Positions 1 through 10,300 of a stretch of 64,000 nucleotides of DNA are shown piece by piece. A model generated the notes under the pieces. That model made no database searches. It was not told where the DNA came from and saw nothing but the letters and a program-made list of their open reading frames with translations. Origin of the DNA: Sphingomonas sp. LR60. Lineage in GTDB: Bacteria; Pseudomonadota; Alphaproteobacteria; Sphingomonadales; Sphingomonadaceae. Where the stretch lies: positions 3,288,501-3,352,500 of the forward strand of contig NZ_JASPFK010000001.1 of assembly GCF_036855935.1 (NCBI RefSeq), written 5' to 3'. Within the stretch, counting starts at the first letter, position 1, and every line of letters begins with the position of its first letter. The translations under genes and the position numbers were made by a program.

Positions 1-533
1 GGAGAGATCGACGCCCAAGTCCTTGGCGCGCGCGCGAACGGCAGGGGAGGCGAGGACGGGAGCGGTGTGAGAGGAGCTAGGCGAAACAGGCTCCCTCTCC
101 CCTCCGGGGAGAGGGCTGGGGTGAGGGGCTGGTGTCTCACCGAGAGCGTCCTCTCTGCGAGGCTCCGTCCCCTCACCCAAACCCTCTCTCCGAGGGGGAG
201 AGGGCTTATCGGTGGCTTCCTCTACGCCGGGGTTTTCGGCTTCCAGCGTCGCGGGTTCGGTGGCGGGAGCAGCGACCTCGCCCTCCCCTCACCCTCGGTC
301 TCGATCACCACCAACGGGGCGCCGATCGACACCTGATCCCCGACCGCGCCTGCGATCTCGACCACGACCCCCGACACCGGCGATTCCATCTCGACGGTCG
401 CCTTGTCGGTCATCATGTCGGCGAGGCTCTGGTCCTCCTCGACGCGGTCGCCGACCGCCACGTGCCACGCGACGATCTCCGCCTCGGAAATGCCCTCGCC
501 GATATCCGGCAGCTTGAAGGTGAAACGCGCCAT
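1..533 (-). CDS. bkdB: Branched-chain 2-oxoacid dehydrogenase E2 (dihydrolipoyl acyltransferase), 5' part, frameshifted
   Basis: E2 core subunit that takes the acyl group from E1 onto a lipoyl arm and passes it to CoA. The start ATG is at 533-531, six bases after the E1beta stop. A lipoyl domain fills about residues 1-75, with the lipoyl lysine in the MTDKATVE motif. A peripheral subunit-binding domain begins at the left edge (VLASPAVRARAKDLG) and the catalytic core lies outside the window. The two parts are in different frames: one G is missing from the G run at 285-288 (plus-strand CCCC). Restoring it gives an open frame from ATG to base 1. The linker between the domains contains a palindromic repeat (91-206) read in frame. 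A pyruvate rather than branched-chain substrate is possible, but the E1alpha type argues for branched-chain. Confidence 0.85.
91..206. repeat. Palindromic interspersed repeat, family A (CTCTCCCC type), inside the E2 gene
   Basis: About 116 bp bounded by complementary CCCTCTCCCC / GGGGAGAGGG arms with inner GTGAGGGG / CCCCTCAC arms. It matches the copies at 26647-26752 and 29217-29331 and a remnant at 42205-42240. Unlike the intergenic copies it sits inside coding sequence. On the minus strand in the E2 frame it has no stop codon and encodes about 39 residues of Pro/Glu/Arg-rich linker. Confidence 0.85.
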
Positions 534-538
534 CTGCC

Positions 539-1590
539 TTAGTCCTTCAGGATTTTCTTGAGCGCCTGCCCGATCCGCACCGGTCCGGGGAAATAGGCCC
601 ATTCGAGACTGTGCGGGTACGGCGTGTCGAAGCCGGTGACCCGCTCCACGGGCGCCTCGAGGTGATAGAAGCACCGCTCCTGCACCAGCGCCGCAAGTTC
701 CGCGCCGAACCCGCTGGTCCGCGTCGCTTCATGGACGATCATGCACCGCCCGGTCTTCTTCACGCTCGCCTCGATCGTCTCGATGTCGAGCGGCACGAGC
801 GTGCGCAGATCGACGATCTCGGCGTCGATGCCGGTGTCGGCCACCACCTGCGCGCAGACGTGCACCATCGTGCCGTATGCGAGCATCGTCACCGCCTCGC
901 CCTCGCGCACGACGTTCGCCTTGCCGAGCGGGATCTTGTAATACCCCGTCGGCACCGCGCCGCCGGGATGCTTGGACCAATTCTCCGCCGGGCGGTCCCA
1001 ATGGCCGTTGAACGGGCCGTTGTAGATGCGCTTCGGCTCGAAGAAGATCACCGGATCATTGTCTTCGATCGCCGCGATCAACAGTCCCTTGGCGTCGTAC
1101 GGCGTCGAAGGGATGACGGTCTTCACGCCCGAGACGTGCGTGAAGATCCCCTCGGGCGATTGCGAGTGCGTCTGCCCGCCGAAGATCCCGCCGCCGAACG
1201 GCGAACGCACCGTCAGCGGCGCGGTGAACTCGCCCCCGAACGATAGCGCAGCCGCGCCGCCTCGCTGACCAGCTGATCGAGCGCCGGGTAGATATAATCG
1301 GCGAACTGGATTTCCGGCACCGGCCGCAGCCCGTACGCGCCCATCCCGACCGCCACGCCGATGATCCCGCATTCGGTGATCGGCGTGTCGAAGACGCGGG
1401 TCTTGCCGTACTTCTTCTGCAAACCGGCGGTCGCACGGAAGACGCCCCCGAAATAGCCGACATCCTCGCCCATGACGACGATCGACGGATCGCGCGCCAT
1501 CGTCATGTCCATCGCGGAATTGATCGCCTGGATCATGTTCATGCGGGTGGTGGTATCTTCCACCGGCTCTTGCTGGATCGTATCGCTCAC
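539..1590 (-). CDS. bkdA2: Branched-chain 2-oxoacid dehydrogenase E1 beta subunit, frameshifted
   Basis: Beta subunit of the thiamine-diphosphate-dependent E1 decarboxylase. About 350 residues once repaired, normal for the family. The N-terminal half (from [12 protein letters not shown] through [12 protein letters not shown] to [21 protein letters not shown]) is in one frame and the C-terminal half ([17 protein letters not shown] to the end) in another. Adding one G to the five-G run at 1233-1237 joins them exactly. The start is taken as GTG at 1590, with another in-frame GTG at 1593 and a GGAG a few bases upstream. It lies between the E1alpha and E2 genes in one transcriptional unit, separated from E1alpha by repeat 1603-1745. 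Confidence 0.9.
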
Positions 1591-1602
1591 CACACAAACT
1601 CC

Positions 1603-1745
1603 GTCATTCCCGCGCAGGCGGGAATCGAGACCCGCTGCCGTGTCGATTCCTGCGAAAACCTGCGCGTCTGGATCCCCGCCTTTGGCCTTCGGCCAAAGTT
1701 TATCCTGAGCGCCTGCCTTGCAGGCAGCCGAAGGGCGGGGATGAC
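1603..1745. repeat. Interspersed repeat, family B (GTCATTCCCGCG type)
   Basis: Begins GTCATTCCCGCGCAGGCGGGAAT and ends CGGGGATGAC, with an extra internal inverted repeat around GGCCTTCGGCC and CTGCCTTGCAGGCAG. Related copies are at 16732-16824 and 43523-43614. It fills the gap between the E1alpha and E1beta genes. Confidence 0.8.
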
Positions 1746-1765
1746 GGCACAAAGGGAGGCGATCA

Positions 1766-3064
1766 TCACTTCCGGTCCCACGGCCGGCCGCTTGCGGTTT
1801 CCTCGTCGATCATCATCTGCCGCTGCTCGCGCAAATGCCACGGCATCTCCTCGAACACGCCGTCGAACAGCGAGTCGAGCGGCTGGCGCAAGCCATGCCC
1901 GAGCACGCCGTTCTTCTCGGCCTCCTTCTGCGCCGCCTTCACCTCCTCGGCGACCTCGCGGTCCATCTCGGCCTGCCGCGCCTCGTCCCACTCGCCGATC
2001 GCGACCAGATGATCCTTCAAGCGCCGGATCGGATCGCCGAGCGGCCACGCCGTCGGCTCGCCGGCCGAGCGATATTGCGTCGGGTCGTCGGAGGTCGAAT
2101 GACCCTCGGTGCGATAGGTGAAATGCTCGATCAGCGTCGGCCCGGCATTGGTGCGCGCTCGCTCGGCGGCCCAGGCGGTCGCGGCATAGACCGCCAGCGC
2201 GTCATTGCCGTCGACCCGCAACCCCGCGATCCCATAACCGACCGCGCGCGCCGCGAAGGTCGTCGCCTCCGCCCCCGCAAACCCCGAGAAGCTGCTGATC
2301 GCCCACTGATTGTTGACAACGTTGAAGATCACCGGCGCACGATAGACGGTCGCGAAGGTCAGCGCGGAATGGAAGTCTCCCTCCGCGGTCGAGCCCTCCC
2401 CGCACCATGTCGCCGCGATCCGCGTATCGCCCTTCGATGCCGACGCCATCGCCCAGCCGACCGCCTGCGGATATTGCGTCGTCAGATTGCCCGAGATCGA
2501 GAAGAAGCCGAAGCGCTTCTCCGAATACATGATCGGCAGCTGCTTGCCCTGCAGCTTGTCGCCGGTGTTCGAGTAGATCTGGTTCATCATGTCGACCATC
2601 GGGCACCCCCGCGCGATCAACAGCCCCTGCTGGCGATAGGAGGGGAAGCACATGTCCTCCGCATCCAGCGCGTGCGCCGCGGCGACCGCCACCGCCTCCT
2701 CGCCGAGCGACTTCATGTAGAAGCTGGTCTTGCCCTGCCGCTGCGCGCGAAACATGCGTTCGTCGAAGGCGCGGACGGTCGCCATGTGGCGCAGCATCCG
2801 CTGCAGCGTGTCGGGCGACAAGCGCGGGTTCCACGCGCCGACCGCCTGATCGTTCTCGTCGAGGACGCGCACCATCGTGTAGGCGAGTTCGGTGAAATCG
2901 CGGGCGGCTTCGGCGGTATCGGGGCGCCGCGCCGCGCCGGCGGCCGGGATCGGAACGTCGGCGAAGTCGACCGCATCGCCGGGTCGGAATTTGGGTTCGG
3001 GGACGTGCAGCGACAGGGGCGGCAGGTTGCCACGCGGGTGCACGATACCGGGTTCTTCGCCCAC
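1766..3064 (-). CDS. bkdA1: Branched-chain 2-oxoacid dehydrogenase E1 alpha subunit
   Basis: Thiamine-diphosphate-binding alpha subunit that decarboxylates branched-chain 2-oxoacids from Val, Leu and Ile and reductively acylates the E2 lipoyl arm. 432 residues. The ThDP motif is visible near residues 221-250 (GEGSTAEGD ... [10 protein letters not shown]), and the phosphorylation-loop-like [16 protein letters not shown] segment follows. The roughly 60-residue N-terminal extension with a [14 protein letters not shown] sequence is typical of bacterial BkdA1 rather than PdhA. The start is GTG at 3064. It is first in a minus-strand unit with E1beta and E2. No operator was recognised upstream; the LexA box at 3219 faces the divergent imuA gene, though it is close enough that an effect on this promoter cannot be excluded. 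Confidence 0.93.
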   Translation of the reverse strand: MGEEPGIVHPRGNLPPLSLHVPEPKFRPGDAVDFADVPIPAAGAARRPDTAEAARDFTELAYTMVRVLDENDQAVGAWNPRLSPDTLQRMLRHMATVRAFDERMFRAQRQGKTSFYMKSLGEEAVAVAAAHALDAEDMCFPSYRQQGLLIARGCPMVDMMNQIYSNTGDKLQGKQLPIMYSEKRFGFFSISGNLTTQYPQAVGWAMASASKGDTRIAATWCGEGSTAEGDFHSALTFATVYRAPVIFNVVNNQWAISSFSGFAGAEATTFAARAVGYGIAGLRVDGNDALAVYAATAWAAERARTNAGPTLIEHFTYRTEGHSTSDDPTQYRSAGEPTAWPLGDPIRRLKDHLVAIGEWDEARQAEMDREVAEEVKAAQKEAEKNGVLGHGLRQPLDSLFDGVFEEMPWHLREQRQMMIDEETASGRPWDRK

Positions 3065-3218
3065 GTTTCACTCTCCGTCATGCGCTGCTTGGCACGCAGC
3101 ACGATTTCAGCCGCTTGTAATATTGTTTCAACGCCAGTCAAAGCCCTTTTCGCCGATCCGCAACGCCATACGGCTAGTCCCGGATCGTGACAGACCATTG
3201 ACTCGCACCATCGTTCTG

Positions 3219-3233
3219 GAACAAATTGCGAAC
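3219..3233 (+). promoter_or_regulatory. LexA (SOS) box upstream of the first imuA
   Basis: GAACAAATTGCGAAC fits the alphaproteobacterial LexA operator GAAC-N7-GAAC perfectly. It lies 29 bp before the chosen GTG start of the imuA-like gene at 3262 and in the divergent spacer with bkdA1. Confidence 0.88.
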
Positions 3234-3261
3234 GACAATCCGCTGCGGAGTCGTCCTTGTC

Positions 3262-4020
3262 GTGCCCGAGTCGAGCGTCCTTTGTTCCCTGCGTGAGACG
3301 CTGCGCGCCATACCGGGCGACGGGCACAGCCGGCGGCGAGTCATGCCGTTCGGCGTGCCGGACATCGACTCGCAGTTGACGGATGGCGGACTGCGGCTCG
3401 ACGCGCTGCATGAAGTCGCGGCGGCGACGCCGTCGCTACGCGACGAGGCGGCCGCTACCTTGTTCGTCGCAGGCGTCGCGGCCCGGGCATGGGGGCCGAT
3501 CCTGTGGGTCGTGCGACGCCGCGACCTGTTCGCCCCCACGCTCGCACAGTCCGGATTGATGGCGAAGCGCGTGATCCATGCCGAGGCCGATGATGACGCC
3601 GGAGTGCTCGCGCTGGTGGAGGAAGGTCTGCGCCATCCGGCACTCGGCGCGGTGATCGGCGAAGTCCGCCGCGCCTCTCCCGCCGCGACGAAGCGCGTAC
3701 AGCTGTCGGCGTCGCGCGGGCGGACGGTCGCGCTCCTGCTCAAACGCCCGGCGTGCGGGAGCGGCGATCCGTTCGCGGTGTCGTCACCCGCGGCCACGCG
3801 CTGGCGGATCGGCACCGTCTCGATGGTCGGCACCGCCCGCCCCCGCTGGGAGGTGACGCTCGCCCGTCAGACCGATGGCGCGCCGTTCGCCGCGACCGCG
3901 ATCGCCTGCGACGACACCGGACGCCTGGCGCCAGTCGTCACGCGCCGCGAGCACCGGCGCGCGGTAAGCGAGATTTTGCGTGTGACGCCCTCGGCAGAGG
4001 AACAGGCGGAGGCAGCGTAG
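3262..4020 (+). CDS. imuA: ImuA-like protein, first copy
   Basis: RecA-fold/SulA-like accessory protein of the ImuA-ImuB-DnaE2 translesion mutasome. 252 residues from GTG at 3262. The landmarks MPFGVPDIDSQL, GLRLDALHEV, LWVVRRRDLFAP and ALVEEGLRHP all recur in the next gene (MPFG/LPFGIDALDDRL, GLRSDALHEV, LWVVRSRDLFAP, ALVEEGLRH), so the two are clear paralogues. I place the start downstream of the LexA box because a TTG at 3226 would fall inside the operator. It differs from the second copy mainly at the C terminus, which ends in an EEQAEAA tail instead of overlapping imuB. Confidence 0.85.
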   Translation: MPESSVLCSLRETLRAIPGDGHSRRRVMPFGVPDIDSQLTDGGLRLDALHEVAAATPSLRDEAAATLFVAGVAARAWGPILWVVRRRDLFAPTLAQSGLMAKRVIHAEADDDAGVLALVEEGLRHPALGAVIGEVRRASPAATKRVQLSASRGRTVALLLKRPACGSGDPFAVSSPAATRWRIGTVSMVGTARPRWEVTLARQTDGAPFAATAIACDDTGRLAPVVTRREHRRAVSEILRVTPSAEEQAEAA

Positions 4021-4030
4021 TCACCTCCTC

Positions 4031-4114
4031 CGTCATCCCGGACTTGATCCGGGATCCCGCCGCTTCCCACTCCGCCAGAAAGAAGCGGGGCGTCGGATCA
4101 AGTCCGAAGTGACG
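4031..4114. repeat. Interspersed repeat, family D (CGTCATCCCGGACTTGATCCGGGAT type)
   Basis: The left arm CCCGGACTTGATCCGGG is itself a hairpin. The right end, CGGATCAAGTCCGAAGTGACG, is an imperfect complement of the left arm. A minimal copy is at 45568-45597. It sits between the two imuA-like genes. Confidence 0.75.
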
Positions 4115-4181
4115 ATCCGCAGGGCAGCCGCGCACCCACATTCCTAGTCTCCGCAAAGCCTTGACGCCGGAACACCAATAG

Positions 4182-4196
4182 GAACAAATAGCGAAC
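4182..4196 (+). promoter_or_regulatory. LexA (SOS) box upstream of the second imuA
   Basis: GAACAAATAGCGAAC is a perfect GAAC-N7-GAAC match. It lies 20 bp before the GTG start at 4217. It is nearly identical to the first box (3219-3233), differing at two of the seven spacer positions, which suggests the promoter was duplicated with the gene. Confidence 0.9.
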
Positions 4197-4216
4197 ACAT
4201 TGATTGCGAGTCGCCT

Positions 4217-4966
4217 GTGTCCGGTCCCGTTCCCACCCTTGCCGCGCTCCGCGAGAGCTTGCAGGCCATCACCGGCGAGGCGCGCGACCGGCCCGTGCTG
4301 CCGTTCGGCATCGACGCACTGGACGACCGCCTCGCCGATCGCGGGCTGCGGAGCGACGCGCTCCACGAAGTGTCTTCACGCGGCACAGGCTGGGGCGACG
4401 ATGCCGCCGCGGTGCTGTTCGTCGCCGGGATCGCCGCGCGCACGCACGGCGAGGTGTTGTGGGTCGTCCGATCGCGCGACCTGTTCGCGCCGGGGCTGTT
4501 CCAGGCCGGGCTCGCACCGTCGCGCGTCGTCTATGCCGAGGCGCGCGACGACGGCGAATTGCTCGCCTTGGTCGAGGAAGGGCTGCGCCACCGCGGGCTC
4601 GGCGCGGTGGTGGGGGAGGCGAAGCGCGTCCAGATGGCGCAGGCACGCCGTCTGCAACTCGCCGCCGAGGGAGGTGGCACCCCCGCGCTGCTGCTGCGCC
4701 GCCCGGCCCGCGACGGCGCCGATCCGATCACGGCTCCGTCCGCCGCCGTCACGCGCTGGCGCGTCGCGCACGCGCCCTCGTCCGAGGTGCCGTGGGGCGG
4801 GCTGGGCCGCGCCTGCTGGCACGTCGAATGCGTGCGCCAGCGCGGCGGCGATCCGTTCGAACTCTTGGTGGAGGGCTCCGATGAAACGGGTCGCCTCGCT
4901 CTACCTGCCCAGCTGGTCGATCGACCGGCTGCGGCGGATCGAGCGCCGCGCCGCGCGGTCGGCTGA
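4217..4966 (+). CDS. imuA: ImuA-like protein, second copy
   Basis: Second ImuA/SulA-like mutasome protein, 249 residues, GTG start. It has the same conserved blocks as its neighbour (LPFGIDALDDRL near residue 27, ALHEVSSRGTGWGDDAA near 50, LWVVRSRDLFAPGL near 80). The gene overlaps the imuB start (4881) by 86 bases in another frame, consistent with translational coupling. The imuB-linked position makes this the canonical imuA, and the copy at 3262 the extra one. It has its own LexA box and should be expressed as imuA-imuB(-dnaE2) on DNA damage. Confidence 0.9.
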   Translation: MSGPVPTLAALRESLQAITGEARDRPVLPFGIDALDDRLADRGLRSDALHEVSSRGTGWGDDAAAVLFVAGIAARTHGEVLWVVRSRDLFAPGLFQAGLAPSRVVYAEARDDGELLALVEEGLRHRGLGAVVGEAKRVQMAQARRLQLAAEGGGTPALLLRRPARDGADPITAPSAAVTRWRVAHAPSSEVPWGGLGRACWHVECVRQRGGDPFELLVEGSDETGRLALPAQLVDRPAAADRAPRRAVG

Positions 4967-7252
4967 GGCCGACGGCCGCGCCGCCTTCGACGCGCTGGGT
5001 GGCGACGCCGCCGCCGAACGTGCGCAGCACTGCTCGGTGCCGCGGGGCGGCGGCTGGCGTCCCGGCGCGCGGTGGGCGCGCACCGATCCCGGCAGCGGGC
5101 TCGCCGACACGCGCGATCAGGTCGAAGGCGCGGTAGCCAGCCTGCCCGTGCACCGTTGCCCCGCGCAACGCGAACTCAGCCGCACCAGCGAGGCCGCCGC
5201 CACCCCGTTCCGCGAGCTGTCGCGCCGCACCGAGGCTGCCGAGCCGCTGTTCCGCCCCGGCACGCGCGGTTGGCAGGGCCAGGACCTGCAAGCTTCGGTC
5301 GAGGCGCTCCCCGCGCATCGCCGCCCGTCGCTGCAGGAATTGTCGCGCAAGACCGAGCTGGTCGACAACCCGTTCCGCCCGATGCCCCCCGACGAATCGG
5401 GTGCGCTCCGTCGTTTGGCCAAGATGCCGCCGGTGCTCGGCCCCGGCGAGGATGTCGTCGTCCGCCGCGCGATGAAGGCCCCACGCCGCAGCGCGCGCGA
5501 CGGGCATGGCGGTGAGGCCGGGCATGTCCCCCCGCCCAATCTCGCTCAAAGCCTCAAGCAACTCGCCGCAATGCCCGCGGTGCACTTCCCCGGCGAGGGA
5601 CCGCACCCGGACAATCACGGCAAGAGCGCGCCGACCGCCCCCGGCTATGGCCACGGCCGCTTCTTCCAGACCGGGCGCACGCTGGCGACGATGGTCGCGC
5701 GCGTCTGCGACGACGCCGACGAGGACGCGCCCACCCCTGCGCCCGTCGACGACCCGCCGCTGGTGACGGTGCGGCGCAGCGGCGCACGCGTCGAGGTCGC
5801 CGCCGCCAATGCCGCGGCACGCGCGCTCGGCATCGGTCCCGGCACCGCGCTCACCATGGCGCGCGCGCAGGTGCCGGGGCTCGACGTGCGCGAGGCCGAT
5901 CCCGAACGCGACGCCGCCGATCTCACCGCGCTCGCCACGCTGCTCGCGCGCCGCTGGGCTCCCACGGTCGCGGTGTCGGACGCCGACGGGCTGTTCGTCG
6001 AACTGACCGGGGTCGCGCATCTGCATGGCGGCGAGGCGCTTTTCTGTCGTCGGCTGCTGCGGCTGCTCGCGCGCTACGGCATTACCGCGCGCATCGCGGT
6101 CGCCGACACGCCGGGCGCGGCCTGGGCGCTGGCGCGGTTCGGCGCGCTGAACGCCGCGCAGATCGTGGCGCCGGGGGACAAAGCGCCGCGCTGGCGCAAC
6201 TTCCGGTCGCAGCGCTGCGGCTCGATCCGCCCGCGCTGGAACTGCTCGCGCGGCTGGGTATCGAGGCGATCGGCCAGCTCACCGCCCTCCCCCGCGCGCC
6301 GCTCGTCCGCCGCTTCGGCCGCGCGATCGCCGACCGCATCGATCAGGCGCTCGGCCATCTGCCCGAACCGTTCGAACCGATCGTTCCCCCGACGCGCGTC
6401 GCGGTCGAGCAGCGCTTCGTCGAGCCGATCGCCACCCCCGAGGCGATCGAGCATTGGCTGCGCGAATTGATGCAGCGGCTCGCGGTCGCACTGGCGAAAT
6501 CGGGTCTGGGTGCGCGCGCGGTCGAGATGATCGCCGCGCGCGTCGACGGCGTGCCGCAGATCCTGCGGCTCGGTTTCGCGCGCCCGACCCGCGACGCGGC
6601 GCACATGCTGCGGCTGACGCTGCGCCGCATCGAGGAGATCGAGCCCGGCTATGGCATCGACGGCATCGCGCTGATCGTACGCCGCGCCGATCCGCTCGGC
6701 GCCGAGACATTGGCCCCTGCGCTCGCCGACGATGCCGCGCCCGATCTCGCCCCGCTGATCGACGCGCTCATCAATCGCATCGGCGCGGGCCGGCTGTGGC
6801 GCATCGCCCCGGTCGAGAGCGACGTCCCCGAACGCTCATGGACGCGCACCGCGCCGCTCGACCCACCGCCGCGCGAGACGCGTGCGCTGCGCGATGACGA
6901 CGTTCGCCAGCTTGACGCCCGCAGCCCCGACCATCCGTGGCACCCGCGCTGGCCGCGCCCGGTGTTGCTGCTGCGCCGCCCGGAGCGGATCGACCATGTG
7001 CTCGCCGAACTTCCCGACCAGCCGCCGAAGCGCTTCACCTGGCGCGGCACCACGCACCGCATCGTCCGCGCCGAAGGACCGGAGCGCGTCGCGGGCGAAT
7101 GGTGGCGGCGCGCGCCCGAGCGGATGGCGGTTCGCGATTATTACCGGGTCGAGGACGAGGCCGGCCAACGCTTCTGGCTGTTCCGCCGCGGCGACGGCAT
7201 GCGCAGCGAAACCGGTGACCTGAGCTGGTTCCTGCACGGGCTCGGCAATTGA
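4881..7252 (+). CDS. imuB: ImuB, Y-family polymerase-like mutasome protein, with a large insertion; frameshifted
   Basis: Catalytically inactive Y-family relative that in studied systems links DnaE2 and ImuA to the beta clamp. The start ATG (MKRVASLYLPSWSIDRLRR) has a good family N terminus. The palm is recognisable from about residue 290 (PPLVTVRRSGARVEVA) and contains SDADGLFVELTGVAHLHGG, where active Y polymerases carry acidic residues. Between about residues 25 and 290 is a long low-complexity stretch with three ELSR-type repeats. One G is missing from the five-G run at 6173-6177; restoring it joins APGG to QSAALAQLPVAALRL and continues to the stop at 7252 (about 790 residues). Most ImuB proteins are nearer 500. 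Confidence 0.88.
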
Positions 7253-7271
7253 GGATGGCGGTCAGCCACGT

Positions 7272-7348
7272 CGTCATTGCGAGCGCAGCGAAGCAATCCA
7301 GAGCCGGACCAGGACGCCCTGGATTGCTTCGCTACGCGCGCAATGACG
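7272..7348. repeat. Interspersed repeat, family C (CGTCATTGCGAGCG type)
   Basis: Starts CGTCATTGCGAGCGCAGCG with AAGCAATCCAG and ends CTGGATTGCTTCGCTACGCGCGCAATGACG, so the ends are inverted repeats of each other. Copies are at 26286-26364 and 45666-45743. It lies between imuB and dnaE2 and might affect their cotranscription. Confidence 0.85.
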
Positions 7349-7391
7349 GCAGGGCTTACGGCTGCTGCCCCTGTACCCGCGGCCTGACCCC

Positions 7392-10300
7392 ATGACCTAT
7401 TCCGAACTGCAGGTCTCGACCCACTTTTGCTTCCTGCGCGGCGTGTCGTCGTGCGAGGAGCTGTTCACCACCGCCTCGCAAATGGGCCTCCCCGCGCTTG
7501 GCATCACCGATCGCAACTCGGTCGCCGGGATCGTCCGCGCGATGGTCGCCGCCGAACAGACCTCGGCACAGGGCAACCCCGTCCGCATGGTCGCCGGCTG
7601 CCGGCTCGATCTCGTCACCGGCGCGTCGCTGCTCGTTTGGCCGCAGGACCTCGCCGCATGGAGCCGCCTCACCCGGCTGCTGACGATCGGCAAGGCCCGC
7701 GCCTGTCCGCAGCATGGCGAGAAAGGCCGCTGCTTCCTGCATTGGGAGGATGTCGCCGCACATGCCGCCGGGCTGGTCGCCGCGCTCGTCCCCGGCGCGG
7801 ACGGCGCGGATGAGGGCGAAATGCGCTGGATGGCCGACCTGTTCAGCGCCGGCTCAGGTGACCCACGCGGCCATGTCTGCCTGACGCAGCAACGCCGACC
7901 CGACGACGCGCGCCGGCTCTACGAGGCCGCCTTCGTCGCGCGGCGCTACGGGCTGGCACCGCTCGCGACCGGCGACGTGCTCTACCACCATCCCGACAAG
8001 CGCATGATCCAGGACGTCGTCACCGCGATCCGCGAGAAGACCACGATCGACGATCTCGGGCTGCGCCGCGAACGCTCCGCCGACCGCTGCCTCCACCCGC
8101 CTTATGAGATGGAACGCCGCTTCGCGCGCTTCCCCGACGCGCTCGCCGCGGTCGAAGCGGTGGTCGAGCGCTGCACCTTCTCGCCGCGCGACCTTCGCGA
8201 CCAATATCTCTACCCGGAAGAGAAGGTGATGACCGGGCAAACCCCGCAGCAGGCGCTGGAGAAACTCGCCATTCGCGCGCTCGACCGTCGCTTCGACGGC
8301 GCGGTGCCGCAGGCGTATCTGGACCTGCTCGCCAAGGAACTCGGGCTGGTCGCCAAGCTCAACTACGCCGCCTATTTCCTGACCGTCCATTCGATCGTCG
8401 AATATGCGCGCAGCCAGGACATCCTGTGTCAGGGGCGCGGATCGGCGGCCAATTCGGTGATCTGCTTCGTGCTCGGCATCACCTCGATCGACCCGATCGT
8501 CCACCAATTGCTGTTCGAGCGCTTCCTGTCGGAGAACCGCGCCGAGCCACCCGATATCGACATCGATTTCGAGCATGAGCGGCGCGAGGAAGTGATCCAG
8601 TGGATCTACGACACCTATGGCCATGACCATGCCGCGCTGACCGCGGTGGTCAGCCGCTTCCGCGCGCGCGGTGCGGTGCGCGAGGTCGGCAAGGCGCTCG
8701 GCCTCCCCGAGGACATGACCGCCGCGCTCGCCGGGCAGGTGTGGGGCTGGTCGGAGGAGGGCGTCGCCGACCGCCATGTCGATGCGCTCAATCTCGATCG
8801 CGGCGACCCCCGGCTCGCGCTGACGCTGGAGCTGGCGCGCGAGCTGATCGGCACGCCGCGGCATCTGTCGCAGCATCCCGGCGGCTTCGTCCTCACCCGC
8901 GACCGGCTCGACGCGCTCGTCCCGATCGAGCCCGCCGCGATGGCGGATCGCCGCGTGATCGAATGGGAGAAGGAGGATGTCGAGGAAGCCGGGATGATGA
9001 AGGTCGACATCCTCGGTCTCGGGATGCTCGGCTGTATGCGCCGCGCCTTCGATCTGCTCGCGCGCCACAAGAACGTGCAGTTGACGCTCGATCATCCCGA
9101 TCTGCAGACCGACGATAAGGCGACTTTCGCAATGATCCAGAAAGCCGATACGCTCGGCGTCTTCCAGATCGAGAGCCGCGCCCAGATGGCGATGCTACCG
9201 CGCATGCTGCCGGTCAATTTCTACGACATTGCGATCCAGGTCGCGATCGTCCGTCCCGGCCCGATCCAGGGCGACATGGTCCACCCCTATCTGAAGCGCC
9301 GCGAACAGAAGCGACGCCACCCCGCGATCGAGTTCGACTATCCGTCGCCGGAACTGAAGGCGGTGCTCGGCAAGACCTTCGGCGTGCCGCTGTTCCAGGA
9401 ACAGGCGATGAAGGTCGCGATCGAGGGCGCGGGCTTCACCCCGGCACGCGCCGACGAATTGCGCAAGGCGATGGCGACCTTCAAATACACGCAGGGCGTC
9501 GGTCAGTTCAAAACCGAGCTGATCGAGGGAATGGCGAAAAAGGGCATTGGCCCCGACTTCGCCGAGCGGCTGGTCAAGCAGATCGAGGGGTTCGGCTCCT
9601 ACGGCTTCCCCGAAAGCCACGCCGCGTCCTTCGCGAAGATCGCCTACGCTTCGAGCTGGATGAAATGCCATCACCCGGACGTCTTCTGCTGCGCATTGCT
9701 CAATGCGCAGCCGATGGGATTCTACGCCCCCGCGCAGATCGTCCGCGACGCGCGCGAGCATGGCGTGGAGATCCGCCCGGTCTGCGTCGTCGACAGCGAT
9801 TGGGACACGCGGCTGGTCGAGGAAGGCGACCCCGCGCGCCTGCCGCTGCGGTTGGGCATGAAGATCGTCCATGGCGTGTCGATGATCCATGTCGCGCGGA
9901 TCATCGCCGCGCGCGCCGAGGCGCCGTTCCGCTCGGTCGAGGATCTGTGGCGCCGCTCGGGCGTGCCGCTCGCGACGCTGGAGAAACTCGCCAAGGCCGA
10001 CGGCTTCCATGCGCTCGGGCTCGATCGGCGGCAGGCGTTATGGGCGATCCGCGGGCTTGGCGAGACCCCGCTGCCGCTGCTGGAGGCCGCCGAGCGTCGC
10101 GAACCGCCGGTCAGCCTCGTGCCGCTGACCGCCGGCCGCGAGGTGGTCGAGGATTATCGCGCGACGCAGCTCACCCTGCGCGAGCATCCGTTGTTCTTCC
10201 TGCGCGACCGGCTTGCCGACCAGCGCGTGATCCCGTGCGCACAGCTCCGCCAGACACGCGACGGCCGCCGCGTCGAGGTCGCGGGGATCATCCTCGTCCG

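Noticed and set aside
67..336. Plus-strand open frames across the E2 gene
   Set aside because: They are readings of the palindrome and of the antisense of E2, with no homology to a known family.
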